Below are positions 37,737 through 46,247 of a stretch of 64,000 nucleotides of DNA, in pieces. The translations under genes and the position numbers were made by a program. The first letter of the stretch is position 1. The number at the start of each line of letters is the position of its first letter. Below the pieces are notes generated by a model. The model saw nothing but the letters and a program-made list of their open reading frames with translations, made no database searches and was not told the origin of the DNA. Source of the stretch: Chitinophaga pinensis DSM 2588 (GTDB lineage: Bacteria > Bacteroidota > Bacteroidia > Chitinophagales > Chitinophagaceae); contig NC_013132.1 of NCBI RefSeq assembly GCF_000024005.1, positions 5,264,001-5,328,000 of the forward strand, in the 5' to 3' direction.

Positions 37737-38840
37737 CTAAAAAGCGACAACGGCCTGAAATGCCTTTTTAGGCTGAAAATTCCTGTCAAACAACAAAGGA
37801 TAATCCTTTCTGCCCCTTACAGGAAAATCGTCCAGCCAGCTATGCCTATCTGATATATTCCAGAAAGTCACACCGGTCAGCAATGCTTTGTACTTACGGA
37901 ATATTTCAAAGCACACCTGGTATTGTGCTGCCTGGGCAATTTCCTTCTCTTTTGTAAAACTGGTATCATAGTCATTCGCACGCCTTGCCCTGGCTTCATG
38001 CTCTTTCGGATAAACAGAAATATCAAGTTCCGTGATCTGCAAAGGAATCTTTAAAACAGCAAAATCTGCAAAGGTCTTCTCCAACTGCGCCCCAGAAGGT
38101 TCGTTAATAGCCCAGTGCCCCTGTAATCCAACGCCCTGGACCGGTACGCCCTTCTTCCGCAACGCTCTTATCATCTGGATGATCTTTGTCCGCTTGTCGG
38201 GGTCTATCTCATTATAATCGTTATAAAAAAGCACTGCCTCCGGGTCAGCAGCATGTGCCCATTCAAATGCTTTTTCAATAAACTCAGGGCCACAGATCCG
38301 CAGCCATGCTGAATTGCGGTAAAACTCGCCGTGTCTGTCACTGATCGCTTCATTGACCACATCCCAGGCGTATATCTTTCCCTTATACCTTGTCACAACG
38401 GTTGTAATATGTTCCTTTAGACGCTGCAATAAGGTTGCTTTGGATACTGTATCCCCCTTATTATCGGTGAACATCCATCCGGCCACCTGACTATGCCAGC
38501 AAAGCGTATGGCCTCTTATCTTCATCCTGTTCCTGACCGCGAAGTCAACAATAGCATCTGCCCCTTTAAAGTCATATTCATGCTCACGTGGATGAATAAC
38601 GCCCATCTTCATATCATTTTCCGGAGTTACACTGTTGAACTGCGAAATGATGAACTGTCCTTCATTTCCCGGCAAGGCACGCGAAGAGACCGCTACGCCA
38701 ATGGGAAACATGGCCCCGTAGTAGTCTTTTAAGCCTTTTTCGGGTGTACGCTGGGCTAAAGAGGAGCCTGCAAAAAAAACGCCTGAGACACATATCAGCA
38801 GGTGTTTTGTTATCCTATGAAAACCTGATTGTCTAAGCAT
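37737..38840 (-). CDS. Endo-1,4-beta-xylanase, glycoside hydrolase family 10
   Basis: 367 residues. Signal peptide (LLICVSGVFFAGSSLAQ). GH10 barrel with the acid/base Glu in WDVVNEAISD, the nucleophile Glu in LQITELDISVY, substrate motifs NSVTPENDMKMG, GHTLCWHSQ and TFWNISDRHSWLDD. It cleaves internal beta-1,4-xylosidic bonds of xylan and is predicted periplasmic or secreted. A deleted duplicate lies at 28421-28793. The GH29 and double-CE1 genes upstream suggest a plant cell wall polysaccharide locus, although no SusC/D pair is in the window. Confidence 0.95.
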   Translation of the reverse strand: MLRQSGFHRITKHLLICVSGVFFAGSSLAQRTPEKGLKDYYGAMFPIGVAVSSRALPGNEGQFIISQFNSVTPENDMKMGVIHPREHEYDFKGADAIVDFAVRNRMKIRGHTLCWHSQVAGWMFTDNKGDTVSKATLLQRLKEHITTVVTRYKGKIYAWDVVNEAISDRHGEFYRNSAWLRICGPEFIEKAFEWAHAADPEAVLFYNDYNEIDPDKRTKIIQMIRALRKKGVPVQGVGLQGHWAINEPSGAQLEKTFADFAVLKIPLQITELDISVYPKEHEARARRANDYDTSFTKEKEIAQAAQYQVCFEIFRKYKALLTGVTFWNISDRHSWLDDFPVRGRKDYPLLFDRNFQPKKAFQAVVAF

Positions 38841-38939
38841 AACTAAAAGTGGCGTATAATTTCCTAACTGTCAAATTTTTCCGCTTTGCCTTCCTGGCTC
38901 AAAATTCATCAGTATTTGTTCTTATGAAACGCTGCAGCA

Positions 38940-40607
38940 TCAAGATGTAGCCATAGTTATCTTTAAAGCAACAGCATAAGATGATAACGAATGTCTCTCA
39001 GGGAGAACTATTTTGAGCGCTGTAGAAGAACGCTCAAAAAACAACTCGCCTGCATCTCCCAGCAGTTCCACTTTTCGGATCTCACGCGGCTCAAGGTTAC
39101 TGCTACCCGCCAGGCTCCCTATTTTCACTTCACCATTTTCCGGCCATTTCAACACTGTAGCATACAGCACCTCTCCTTTTGTGGTGAACCTTATGTCCGT
39201 CGCTTCAAAAGGACGGCCTTTCCCTTCATTAAAACCCTGTGCATTCAAAGGAACAGCATTTTCAAGTGACGGTCCTTCTCCATATACTATCCATGGCCTT
39301 GTACCATATATGCTCTCGCCATTGACCCGCATCCACTGTCCTATCTCCTCAACGATGTTCCGCTCGTCCTCATCAATACTTCCGTTACCACGTACGGGTA
39401 TACTGAGCAGCAAATTACCATTCTTGCTAACAATATCTACAAGTGTTTGTATGATGGTCTGTGCACTTTTATAACCATGTTTTTCATAAATATTTCGGTC
39501 ATAATGCCATCCGCCAATGCAGGTATCCGTCTGCCAGGATGATGGTTCAATGCTATTACTCTGTCCCCTTTCAATATCCCATACCATACATTTACGCTGC
39601 TCTTCGTTCAATATTTTGCCATTAATTACCACATCCAGCTTATTCCTGTTCTTTATGCTCCGATTGTAATAGTGCGCGGCGATTCTCAATCCCGCGTCAC
39701 TTACAGGCCACAATGGTAATGCGGTATCATCAAAATATACCAGATCCGGATCATACCTGTTGATAAGGTCGATAGTTCTATTATAGAATTTTTCACAATA
39801 GGCCCGGGTTGGAGGACAAACACCGTTCCCCCAGTTCCATTGACGATGTATCATGCTATTATCCAGACTATTCTCGCTAAGAGGATGATCCTGCGCATAA
39901 AGTGCCTGGGGATCAAGGCCATTCCACCACTTGCTTTTGCCTTCAGACTTTCGCAATTTGCCGTCATAAGGTACACCGGCATAAGGACCTTCTGTATCGG
40001 CCCGCTGAGCTGTCTCCATCCAGCTCCAGGCATGTGCAGCATGTACACTGACTCCAAAATGGAGACCTTGATTTCTGGCAGCTTTCGCCCATCCTGAGAT
40101 CAGGTCTCTTTTAGGCCCCATTTTGACACTATTCCATTCTGGCTGATACTTACTGTCATATAAGTCCATATTGTCATGATGGTTAGCTAATGCTACAAAA
40201 TATTTGGCACCAGCTCTTCGATATAGTGATAATAACTCTTCAGGATTCCATTGCTCAGCCTTCCAGTCATTTATCACATCCTTAAACCCAAATTTTGAAG
40301 GATGGCCATATTTCTTCAGATGGAAATTATAATGATGATTCCCTTCCATATACATCTCACGGGCATACCAATCACCATTCTCCGGCTGGCACTGTGGCCC
40401 CCAATGCGCCCAGATACCAAATTTGGCGTCACGATACCATTCCGGTGTCTTAAATTGTGCTAAAGATTCCCACGTAGGTGCAAATGGTCCATCAATAATT
40501 TTCTCCCCTATATTTAAGCTGATAGCAGATATAGCTGAAAGTTTCTTTGACAAAAACGTAGCTGGTAACGCCTTCCCCAATTGTTTTATTACTGTTCTTC
40601 TGTTCAT
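38940..40607 (-). CDS. Alpha-L-fucosidase, glycoside hydrolase family 29
   Basis: 555 residues. N-terminus MNRRTVIKQLGKALPATFLSKK is a basic, weakly hydrophobic leader, possibly Tat-like. GH29 motifs: EWYRDAKFGIWAHWGPQC, YAREMYMEG, VALANHHDNMDLYDSKYQPEW, GLHFGVSVHAAHAW, the nucleophile region DLVYFDDTALPLW, and NGNLLLSIPVRGNGSID. It removes alpha-linked fucose from glycans by a retaining mechanism. The C-terminal about 100 residues form the beta-sandwich. Same strand as the xylanase gene, 99 bp upstream of it, probably co-regulated. Confidence 0.93.
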   Translation of the reverse strand: MNRRTVIKQLGKALPATFLSKKLSAISAISLNIGEKIIDGPFAPTWESLAQFKTPEWYRDAKFGIWAHWGPQCQPENGDWYAREMYMEGNHHYNFHLKKYGHPSKFGFKDVINDWKAEQWNPEELLSLYRRAGAKYFVALANHHDNMDLYDSKYQPEWNSVKMGPKRDLISGWAKAARNQGLHFGVSVHAAHAWSWMETAQRADTEGPYAGVPYDGKLRKSEGKSKWWNGLDPQALYAQDHPLSENSLDNSMIHRQWNWGNGVCPPTRAYCEKFYNRTIDLINRYDPDLVYFDDTALPLWPVSDAGLRIAAHYYNRSIKNRNKLDVVINGKILNEEQRKCMVWDIERGQSNSIEPSSWQTDTCIGGWHYDRNIYEKHGYKSAQTIIQTLVDIVSKNGNLLLSIPVRGNGSIDEDERNIVEEIGQWMRVNGESIYGTRPWIVYGEGPSLENAVPLNAQGFNEGKGRPFEATDIRFTTKGEVLYATVLKWPENGEVKIGSLAGSSNLEPREIRKVELLGDAGELFFERSSTALKIVLPERHSLSSYAVALKITMATS

Positions 40608-40849
40608 CTTAAAATATTAAGTGTTATAATTACAGTTAACGGATATAATTTAAGAAAGAAATCGATATAAATGACGTAAAATAGCATCTAAGCAGATATT
40701 AATTCATGCCTGTTAAACATGCGCCTCAATAGCAAGGATTTTCCGGAAAACATCCTACTATTGTTGGTGAAATGAATAATACCCGCCATTGTTTCACATA
40801 AATCTTCACTGAACGAACCACTAAAATGTTAAACTAAATCTATATAACT

Positions 40850-42766
40850 ATGAAAAGACTGGTCCTTACCATTGCAGCTTTTTGTATGGTCTATATAACC
40901 GGACATACTCAAGCGATTGTTAACCATGCGCCTCAGGGTTTTGATACACTGCGTAATAATATTATCCACGGAAAAATTGACACCATTGTGTACATTTCCA
41001 AAACAGTAGGTGTTAAGCGCAGGGCCCTGGTGTATACGCCGCCTGGCTATGCTAAAAAAAACAGATATCCTGTGTTGTACCTACTGCGTGGTATTGGTGG
41101 CGATGAAAAGGAATGGCTGAACGGCGGCACTCCTCAGGTGATACTGGATAACCTGTATGCCGAAGGTAAATTAGCTCCAATGATCGTTGTTATGCCAAAT
41201 GGACGAGCTATGACAGATGATCGTGCTACCGGCAATATTATGGCGCCTGACAAAATTCAGGCGTTCGCTACTTTTGAACAGGACTTGCTGCAGGACCTTA
41301 TTCCTTTTGTTGAAAAACAATTCCCTGTGTTTACTGACAGGGAGAACCGTGCTATTTCGGGTTTGTCTATGGGGGGAGGCCAGGCGCTAAACTTTGGGCT
41401 GGGCAATCCCGATCGGTTTGCCTGGGTTGGCGGCTTTTCTTCCGCTCCTAATACCCGAAGTCCTGAGTTACTGGTGCCTGACCCGGAAGTTGCAAAAAGG
41501 CGGCTTAAGCTACTTTGGATTTCCTGTGGCGATAATGACAACCTGATTAGCTTTAGTAAGCGTACACATGACTATTTATATGAAAATAAAGTACCACATG
41601 TTTATTATATAGAACCAGGCAGGCATGACTTCACCGTCTGGAAGAACGACCTCTACATGTTTTCCCAGTTGCTCTTTAAGCCCGTTGATCCGTCTACTTT
41701 TACACAGTATACAGTACTTGGTACGCCTGCGGTCACTAATGTACGCAACGCCAGCTTCCCACAGGTATTGCCCGACAACCGTGTCGTATTTCGTCTGAAA
41801 GCACCACAGGCGCAACGGGTACAGATTGATCTTGGCAAAAAATACGATCTGACAAAGGATACAGCAGACTATTGGACCGGTACGACTGATTCCATAGGTG
41901 AAGGATTCCATTATTACTCTTTACTAATAGACGGTGTCGCCGTTGCCGATCCTGCGAGTGAAACTTTTTATGGAATGGGGCGTATGGCTGCTGGTATTGA
42001 GATCCCCTTTGCGGATGGCGCTTTTTATGCTATTAAAGATGTGCCTCATGGTGATGTACGCAGCAAGCGCTACTTCTCGCCAGTCACCAATTCCTGGCGT
42101 CGTTATTTTGTATACACCCCCCCAGGATATGATAGTGCCGTTGATCAGCGATATCCTGTACTCTACCTATTGCATGGCGGAGGCGAGGACGAACGGGGAT
42201 GGAGTACACAGGGCAAGACCGACCTGATCCTCGACAATCTCATTGCTATAAAACAAGCTAAGCCTATGCTTGTGGTGATGATGGATGGAAATGTATCTAC
42301 GGGCAGCTTTAATGAGCAGTCGTTGCGGACGTTTGAAAATGAGCTGTTACGCGTTGTTGTACCTTCTGTTGAAAGAAATTATCGTGCAGTGGCGAATGCT
42401 GAACACAGGGCATTGGCGGGCTTGTCAATGGGCGGGATACAAACACTTTATGCTGGTGTTAATAACACCGATCAATTTGCTTATCTGGGCGTGTTCAGTT
42501 CCGGTTGGTTTGGCGGCAAACAACCGGTGGCAGAACAGCAATACGCTTTTATGAAGCAGTCGGCCGGTAAAATCAATAGTAACCTGAAACAATTCTGGAT
42601 CACTATGGGTGGCAAAGAAGATATCGCCTATAACAACTGCCAGAATATGCTGGCCAGGTTTGATGAAATGCAGATTAAATATAATTACAGCGAATATCCT
42701 GGTGGTCATACCTGGCCGGTATGGCGTAATAACCTCTATAAGTTTGCCCAACTGTTATTTAAATAA
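40850..42766 (+). CDS. Exported double esterase (two CE1/Fes-like domains joined by a CBM48-like module)
   Basis: 638 residues. Signal peptide (RLVLTIAAFCMVYITGHTQA). Domain 1 (about 45-285): GLSMGGGQ nucleophile, CGDNDN Asp, GRHDFTVW His. A CBM48/E-set-like module (about 290-395) follows: VVFRLKAPQAQRVQI. Domain 2 (about 400-638): LLHGGGEDERGW, GLSMGGIQ nucleophile, GGHTWPVW His. In domain 1 the equivalent of the oxyanion HGGG is RGIGG. CE1 enzymes hydrolyse feruloyl or acetyl esters on xylan, which fits the GH10 neighbour. Divergent from the fucosidase with a 242-bp shared upstream region. Tandem catalytic copies in one chain are the notable trait. Confidence 0.92.
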   Translation: MKRLVLTIAAFCMVYITGHTQAIVNHAPQGFDTLRNNIIHGKIDTIVYISKTVGVKRRALVYTPPGYAKKNRYPVLYLLRGIGGDEKEWLNGGTPQVILDNLYAEGKLAPMIVVMPNGRAMTDDRATGNIMAPDKIQAFATFEQDLLQDLIPFVEKQFPVFTDRENRAISGLSMGGGQALNFGLGNPDRFAWVGGFSSAPNTRSPELLVPDPEVAKRRLKLLWISCGDNDNLISFSKRTHDYLYENKVPHVYYIEPGRHDFTVWKNDLYMFSQLLFKPVDPSTFTQYTVLGTPAVTNVRNASFPQVLPDNRVVFRLKAPQAQRVQIDLGKKYDLTKDTADYWTGTTDSIGEGFHYYSLLIDGVAVADPASETFYGMGRMAAGIEIPFADGAFYAIKDVPHGDVRSKRYFSPVTNSWRRYFVYTPPGYDSAVDQRYPVLYLLHGGGEDERGWSTQGKTDLILDNLIAIKQAKPMLVVMMDGNVSTGSFNEQSLRTFENELLRVVVPSVERNYRAVANAEHRALAGLSMGGIQTLYAGVNNTDQFAYLGVFSSGWFGGKQPVAEQQYAFMKQSAGKINSNLKQFWITMGGKEDIAYNNCQNMLARFDEMQIKYNYSEYPGGHTWPVWRNNLYKFAQLLFK

Positions 42767-42835
42767 TAGTTGAGCAAGAGGCTGAGAGCTTTGGTGACGC
42801 CTTCATTGGGAAAGCTTTATCTTACCTTAATTAGA

Positions 42836-43153
42836 TTATCCAATATTTTTTCTTTTCCAAGCTACTATATCAATTAACAAAGGGCAAAGGCTTTTTCCAA
42901 AATCAGTGAGCGCATACTCTACCCGGGGGGGAAGTTCCTTGTACTGTTTCCTGCTGATTAAGCCGTCAGCTTCAAGCTCTCTTAGTTGCTCGGTTAACAC
43001 CTTCTTTGAAATAGAAGGTATCCTAACCTGGATTTCACCAAAACGTCTGGTATTTTTGAAAAGCACACGTAAAATTGTCACCTTCCACCGTCCTCCAAAC
43101 ATGGCTATCGTCTCTGTAATAGGACAGTCAGCATGGTCTAACTTATTTTCCAT
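42836..43153 (-). CDS. HxlR-family transcriptional regulator
   Basis: 105 residues: ADCPITETIAMFGGRWKVTILRVLF, FGEIQVRIPSISKKVLTEQLRELEADGLI, LPPRVEYALTDFGKSL. The Cys in DCP near the N-terminus may sense oxidants or electrophiles. Divergent from the NmrA-like oxidoreductase gene. The intergenic region has several GGTTAC/GTTACC/GGTAAC repeats. The recognition region differs from the HxlR proteins at 35958 and 61071, in line with the different repeats. Confidence 0.93.
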   Translation of the reverse strand: MENKLDHADCPITETIAMFGGRWKVTILRVLFKNTRRFGEIQVRIPSISKKVLTEQLRELEADGLISRKQYKELPPRVEYALTDFGKSLCPLLIDIVAWKRKNIG

Positions 43154-43154
43154 T

Positions 43155-43205
43155 GGTTACTTTTAGGTTACCTCTTTTTGTCTTGTTACCAAGAGCAAGG
43201 GTAAC
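43155..43205. promoter_or_regulatory. GTTAC/GTAAC repeats, candidate HxlR operator
   Basis: GGTTAC (43155), GGTTACC (43166), GTTACC (43185) and GGTAAC (43200). The last two form an inverted repeat with a 9-nt gap. They lie between an HxlR gene and its divergent target. The same pentamer recurs at 56110-56149. Confidence 0.55.
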
Positions 43206-43266
43206 TTTTCAAAATCAATATTTGTTTCTTTACACACCAAAAGTAATTAATCTTAAAACAGAAAAG

Positions 43267-44133
43267 ATGATTTTAGTAACCGGTGCAACAGGAAATTTAG
43301 GTAAAGCCACCATTAATGCATTATTAAACAGGGGTATAGCGCCCAACGACATTACTGCATTGGTAAGAGATGAAACCAAGTCGACAGAATTAACATCAAA
43401 AGGAGTTCAAATAAAACTTGGCGATTATGAAGATTTTGAGTCTTTAAAAAGTGCATTACAGGGAGTAGACAAGCTGCTACTTGTATCTTCTTCATCAGAC
43501 ATTAGCAAAAGGTTTGAGCAGCACAAAAATGTGATCAATGCAGCCAGGGAAACTGGTGTTGGACATATTACCTATACAAGCTTTGACATGAAAAATTTAC
43601 AACAAAGTATAATGGGTAAAGAGGTTCAATATCATGCCTACACAGCTGATTATCTAAAACAAATAGCCATTCCTTATACGCTGATGAATAATACCATGTA
43701 TGCTGACATGATTCCTTTCCTTTCCGGAAAAGATATATTAAATAATGGCATTTCCATTCCTGCCGGAGACGGCAAAACTCCCTTTTTGCCAATAACAGAA
43801 ATGGCTGAAGCGAATGCTGTTGTACTGACTACTCCGGGACATGAAAACAAAGAATATATCATCGCTGCAGAAACCGCCTTCTCCTTCGCGGAGATTGCTA
43901 ATCTACTATCAGACATTACCGGAAAAACAATACCTTATTACCAACCCGAGGTAAGCTCCTATATTGCCACGCTTATACAGATAGGTGCTTCTGAAGATGA
44001 TGCAGCGTACCTTGCAAGGTTCTGTGTGGCGATTGCTAACGGAGAATTCGATACCAATAAAAGTGATGTGAAACAGTTACTGGGCAGGAGCCCGATCAGT
44101 TTAAAAGATTTTTTGCAAAAAAAATATAGCTAA
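43267..44133 (+). CDS. NmrA-like/atypical SDR NAD(P)H-binding protein (quinone oxidoreductase 2-like)
   Basis: 288 residues from ATG 43267; the longer in-frame start at 43153 would run through the operator. Rossmann motif MILVTGATGNLGKATINAL, then IKLGDYEDFESLKSAL and LLLVSSSS typical of QOR2-like atypical SDRs; the catalytic YxxxK is absent as usual for this subgroup. These proteins reduce quinones with NADPH or sense NADP. Divergent from an HxlR repressor, which fits an electrophile/quinone response as with HxlR-family YodB/HypR. Ends before a bidirectional terminator. Confidence 0.9.
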   Translation: MILVTGATGNLGKATINALLNRGIAPNDITALVRDETKSTELTSKGVQIKLGDYEDFESLKSALQGVDKLLLVSSSSDISKRFEQHKNVINAARETGVGHITYTSFDMKNLQQSIMGKEVQYHAYTADYLKQIAIPYTLMNNTMYADMIPFLSGKDILNNGISIPAGDGKTPFLPITEMAEANAVVLTTPGHENKEYIIAAETAFSFAEIANLLSDITGKTIPYYQPEVSSYIATLIQIGASEDDAAYLARFCVAIANGEFDTNKSDVKQLLGRSPISLKDFLQKKYS

Positions 44134-44171
44134 TTGGTAGAAGAGTAAATATTCATTGTGGAGTAGCATTT

Positions 44172-44200
44172 GGTACTAAAATGCTTCACTACCGGGCAAG
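44172..44200 (+). repeat. 29-bp dispersed intergenic motif, diverged copy
   Basis: The 3' half TTCACTACCGGGCAAG matches the motif; the 5' half (GGTACTAAAATG) is diverged. It directly precedes the terminator at 44204, as copies at 6931 and 13199 precede hairpins. Confidence 0.5.
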
Positions 44201-44203
44201 TAA

Positions 44204-44237
44204 AAAAGGAAATCCGTCAACTAGCGGATTTCCTTTT
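44204..44237. terminator. Bidirectional intrinsic terminator
   Basis: AAAAGGAAATCCG pairs with CGGATTTCCTTTT around an 8-nt loop. It lies between the convergent NmrA-like and SUMF1-like genes. Confidence 0.85.
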
Positions 44238-44276
44238 CCGTATTAATTGGGAGATCCTGCATAAGTAGCTGGGATG

Positions 44277-45056
44277 TCACTTTTTGACCACCCTGAAGCC
44301 CTGATTACTAAAGGATGCCCTTCTATGCACTCTTCCAATATCTACAGAGTTAAAATAGTGACAGGAGTGTTGACTACACCACCATGAGCCGCCCCGGGCA
44401 TGTACTGTTTTCTCCTCTTTGAGATGCCCTTCGCAAAACTCGAATACATTTCCATACATGTCGTATAGCCCCCAGCGATTAGCTTGGAAACTGGCAACAG
44501 GAGCAGTATACATATATCCGTCGGAGCTGTCTGATTCCAGGTGGTCATGTGCATGCCAGATATTAGCATAACGACCGATCTTCCGGCTATCTTCTCCCCA
44601 AAAATAGGTGGTTCTGGCGCCTGCGCGGGAAGCGATCTCCCATTCTTCGAAGGAAGGGAGCCTTACCTGTGCCCATTCGCAATAGGCTTGAACGTCATTG
44701 TAGCTGATGGTGGTAACAGGATGTTGCATTTTGTCTTCAATACCACCGCGGCTCACGCCGTTAGGATACCGCCAGTAGGCAGTACTGTCCTCCAGCCAGC
44801 GGAATTCCCTCAGTCCTGGTTCGAAGACCATCGCATTGTGTAGCCGCTCCGCATCCGTGACATAATACGTAGCGGCCACAAATGCTGCAAACTGCTGATT
44901 AGTGACTTCCGTAGCACCGATAGCGTAGGTTTCTACATGGACCTGTCTGGCGGGATTAAGGGCATGCCCTTTAGCACCGACCCAATAGTCTCCGGCGGGT
45001 ACCTGTACAAAGGATGTATCAGGCAGGAATAAACTTATCAGTAGTGAGAATATCAT
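44277..45056 (-). CDS. Formylglycine-generating-enzyme (SUMF1)-family protein
   Basis: 259 residues. Short signal peptide (MIFSLLISLFLPDTSFVQ). FGE-sulfatase fold: PAGDYWVGAKG, YAIGATEVTNQQFAAFV, HPVTTISYNDVQAYCEWA, LPSFEEWEIASRAG, YDMYGNVFEFCEG, ARGGSWWC and NQGFRVVKK. True FGEs oxidise a sulfatase Cys using a Cys pair; here Cys residues lie near the end (WWCSQHSCHYF), but most exported Bacteroidota members are non-catalytic relatives. The start overlaps the upstream stop by 1 bp (TAATG), so it is translationally coupled to the exported protein at 45056. No classic sulfatase gene is nearby. Confidence 0.88.
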   Translation of the reverse strand: MIFSLLISLFLPDTSFVQVPAGDYWVGAKGHALNPARQVHVETYAIGATEVTNQQFAAFVAATYYVTDAERLHNAMVFEPGLREFRWLEDSTAYWRYPNGVSRGGIEDKMQHPVTTISYNDVQAYCEWAQVRLPSFEEWEIASRAGARTTYFWGEDSRKIGRYANIWHAHDHLESDSSDGYMYTAPVASFQANRWGLYDMYGNVFEFCEGHLKEEKTVHARGGSWWCSQHSCHYFNSVDIGRVHRRASFSNQGFRVVKK

Positions 45057-45793
45057 TAGTTAGCAGCGTTGTACATGCCCATAGCCCGTTGTATGATCAG
45101 GTCTTCATTGGCCTGGTTGAATACAAGGTATGCGTTGTAAGTACTGTTCTTACTATACAGCTTGGTATAAGATGCTGATTTGACAAAAGGCTCATATTTT
45201 GTTTCCGCCATGAACTCCATCAGTACTGTCAGGATGTCCAGATCTTTATGATCACGTTTAAAAAATTCTACCAGGAAAGGGACCATCTCAACGGCCTTGA
45301 TCTCTACCAGCGCCATTTTGTAGTTGAGTCCCATACGTCTGCTGCGATTGGCGGATTCTTTGATGATCTCCATCACAGAATCCCGGTTGGCCTGCAGGAA
45401 GTCCCGCTGACGTTCACTCCAGTTCAGTTCAGCATAGTTGTCCGGCAGGTGGCCGAAGACCTTTTTATGCTCATCCTGGATGGGCGGTTCAACATCACAG
45501 TTCTGGCTGTATGATTCCGGATTGATCATGTGGTAGGTGAATTTCTCGCGGAGCGTGAGGGACATATAGTCTTTAGAACTCATTATGGTGAAATCGTCCA
45601 GAGATGCTGTATTCTTTTTGATCAGCTCTTTTACCTTCGCAAGGCCATAGGGTGGAGTAGTCATTTTTAGTCTGTATTCACGATAAGCATTGCTTTCCGC
45701 GCTTGCGGGTTTCCAGGGTTCCTCCTGATTCTGATCCTGGGCAAATGTGGCTAAAGGTAATAGCAGGGCTAATATAGCAGTAGTTAATTTCAT
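45056..45793 (-). CDS. Exported protein of unknown function, coupled to SUMF1-like gene
   Basis: 245 residues from ATG 45793; a start at 45805 adds four residues. Signal peptide MKLTTAILALLLPLATFAQ. The mature part is mostly helical (YGLAKVKELIKKNTASLDDF, EIKAVEMVPFLVEFFKRDHKDLDIL) and might form HEAT-like repeats. No catalytic motif seen. Its stop and the SUMF1-like start share one base. Function unknown; coupling suggests they act together in the cell envelope. Confidence 0.75.
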   Translation of the reverse strand: MKLTTAILALLLPLATFAQDQNQEEPWKPASAESNAYREYRLKMTTPPYGLAKVKELIKKNTASLDDFTIMSSKDYMSLTLREKFTYHMINPESYSQNCDVEPPIQDEHKKVFGHLPDNYAELNWSERQRDFLQANRDSVMEIIKESANRSRRMGLNYKMALVEIKAVEMVPFLVEFFKRDHKDLDILTVLMEFMAETKYEPFVKSASYTKLYSKNSTYNAYLVFNQANEDLIIQRAMGMYNAAN

Positions 45794-46214
45794 AGTTATA
45801 TGCATTCTTAAATTGGTTCGATCTACTAGAATTTTTGATTATATACGTCCGCTGAAACCTACACTTTCAAATGGACTAAACCTATGATTTATAGCAATTG
45901 GCATTTTGCGTTCAAAAATACAAACTCCCTGGTATTTTATTACAATGTTTTAATGACGATCGTAATCAGCTTTTGTTTATACACTTTGTCGCCGGTAGCC
46001 GTACTGTTGTTAAGTTCCTTCTGTCTGTCATACTCCTTCTCCATAGCTTTCATTTTGGCGATTGCTGTTAGATGGTCCTGTTGAAGCCGGATATATTGAG
46101 GATCTTCCATAGTGGCAATCACCTCTATTAACATGCATTCCGGGTAGCAATTTGGTGGACTTTAAATGAGCCGGTACCCGACAAAAATTTGATATTATTA
46201 TATTTTATATTAAT
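45794..46214. other. Intergenic, about 420 bp, with an uncertain small ORF
   Basis: A minus-strand ORF at 45940-46134 (64 codons, or 57 from an inner ATG) encodes a charged helical peptide (EDPQYIRLQQDHLTAIAKMKAMEKEYDRQKE). It may be a real small coiled-coil gene or chance. Nothing else recognised. Confidence 0.35.
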
Positions 46215-46247
46215 TTGCTTAATTGTTCCTATTCCATAAAATGGCTT

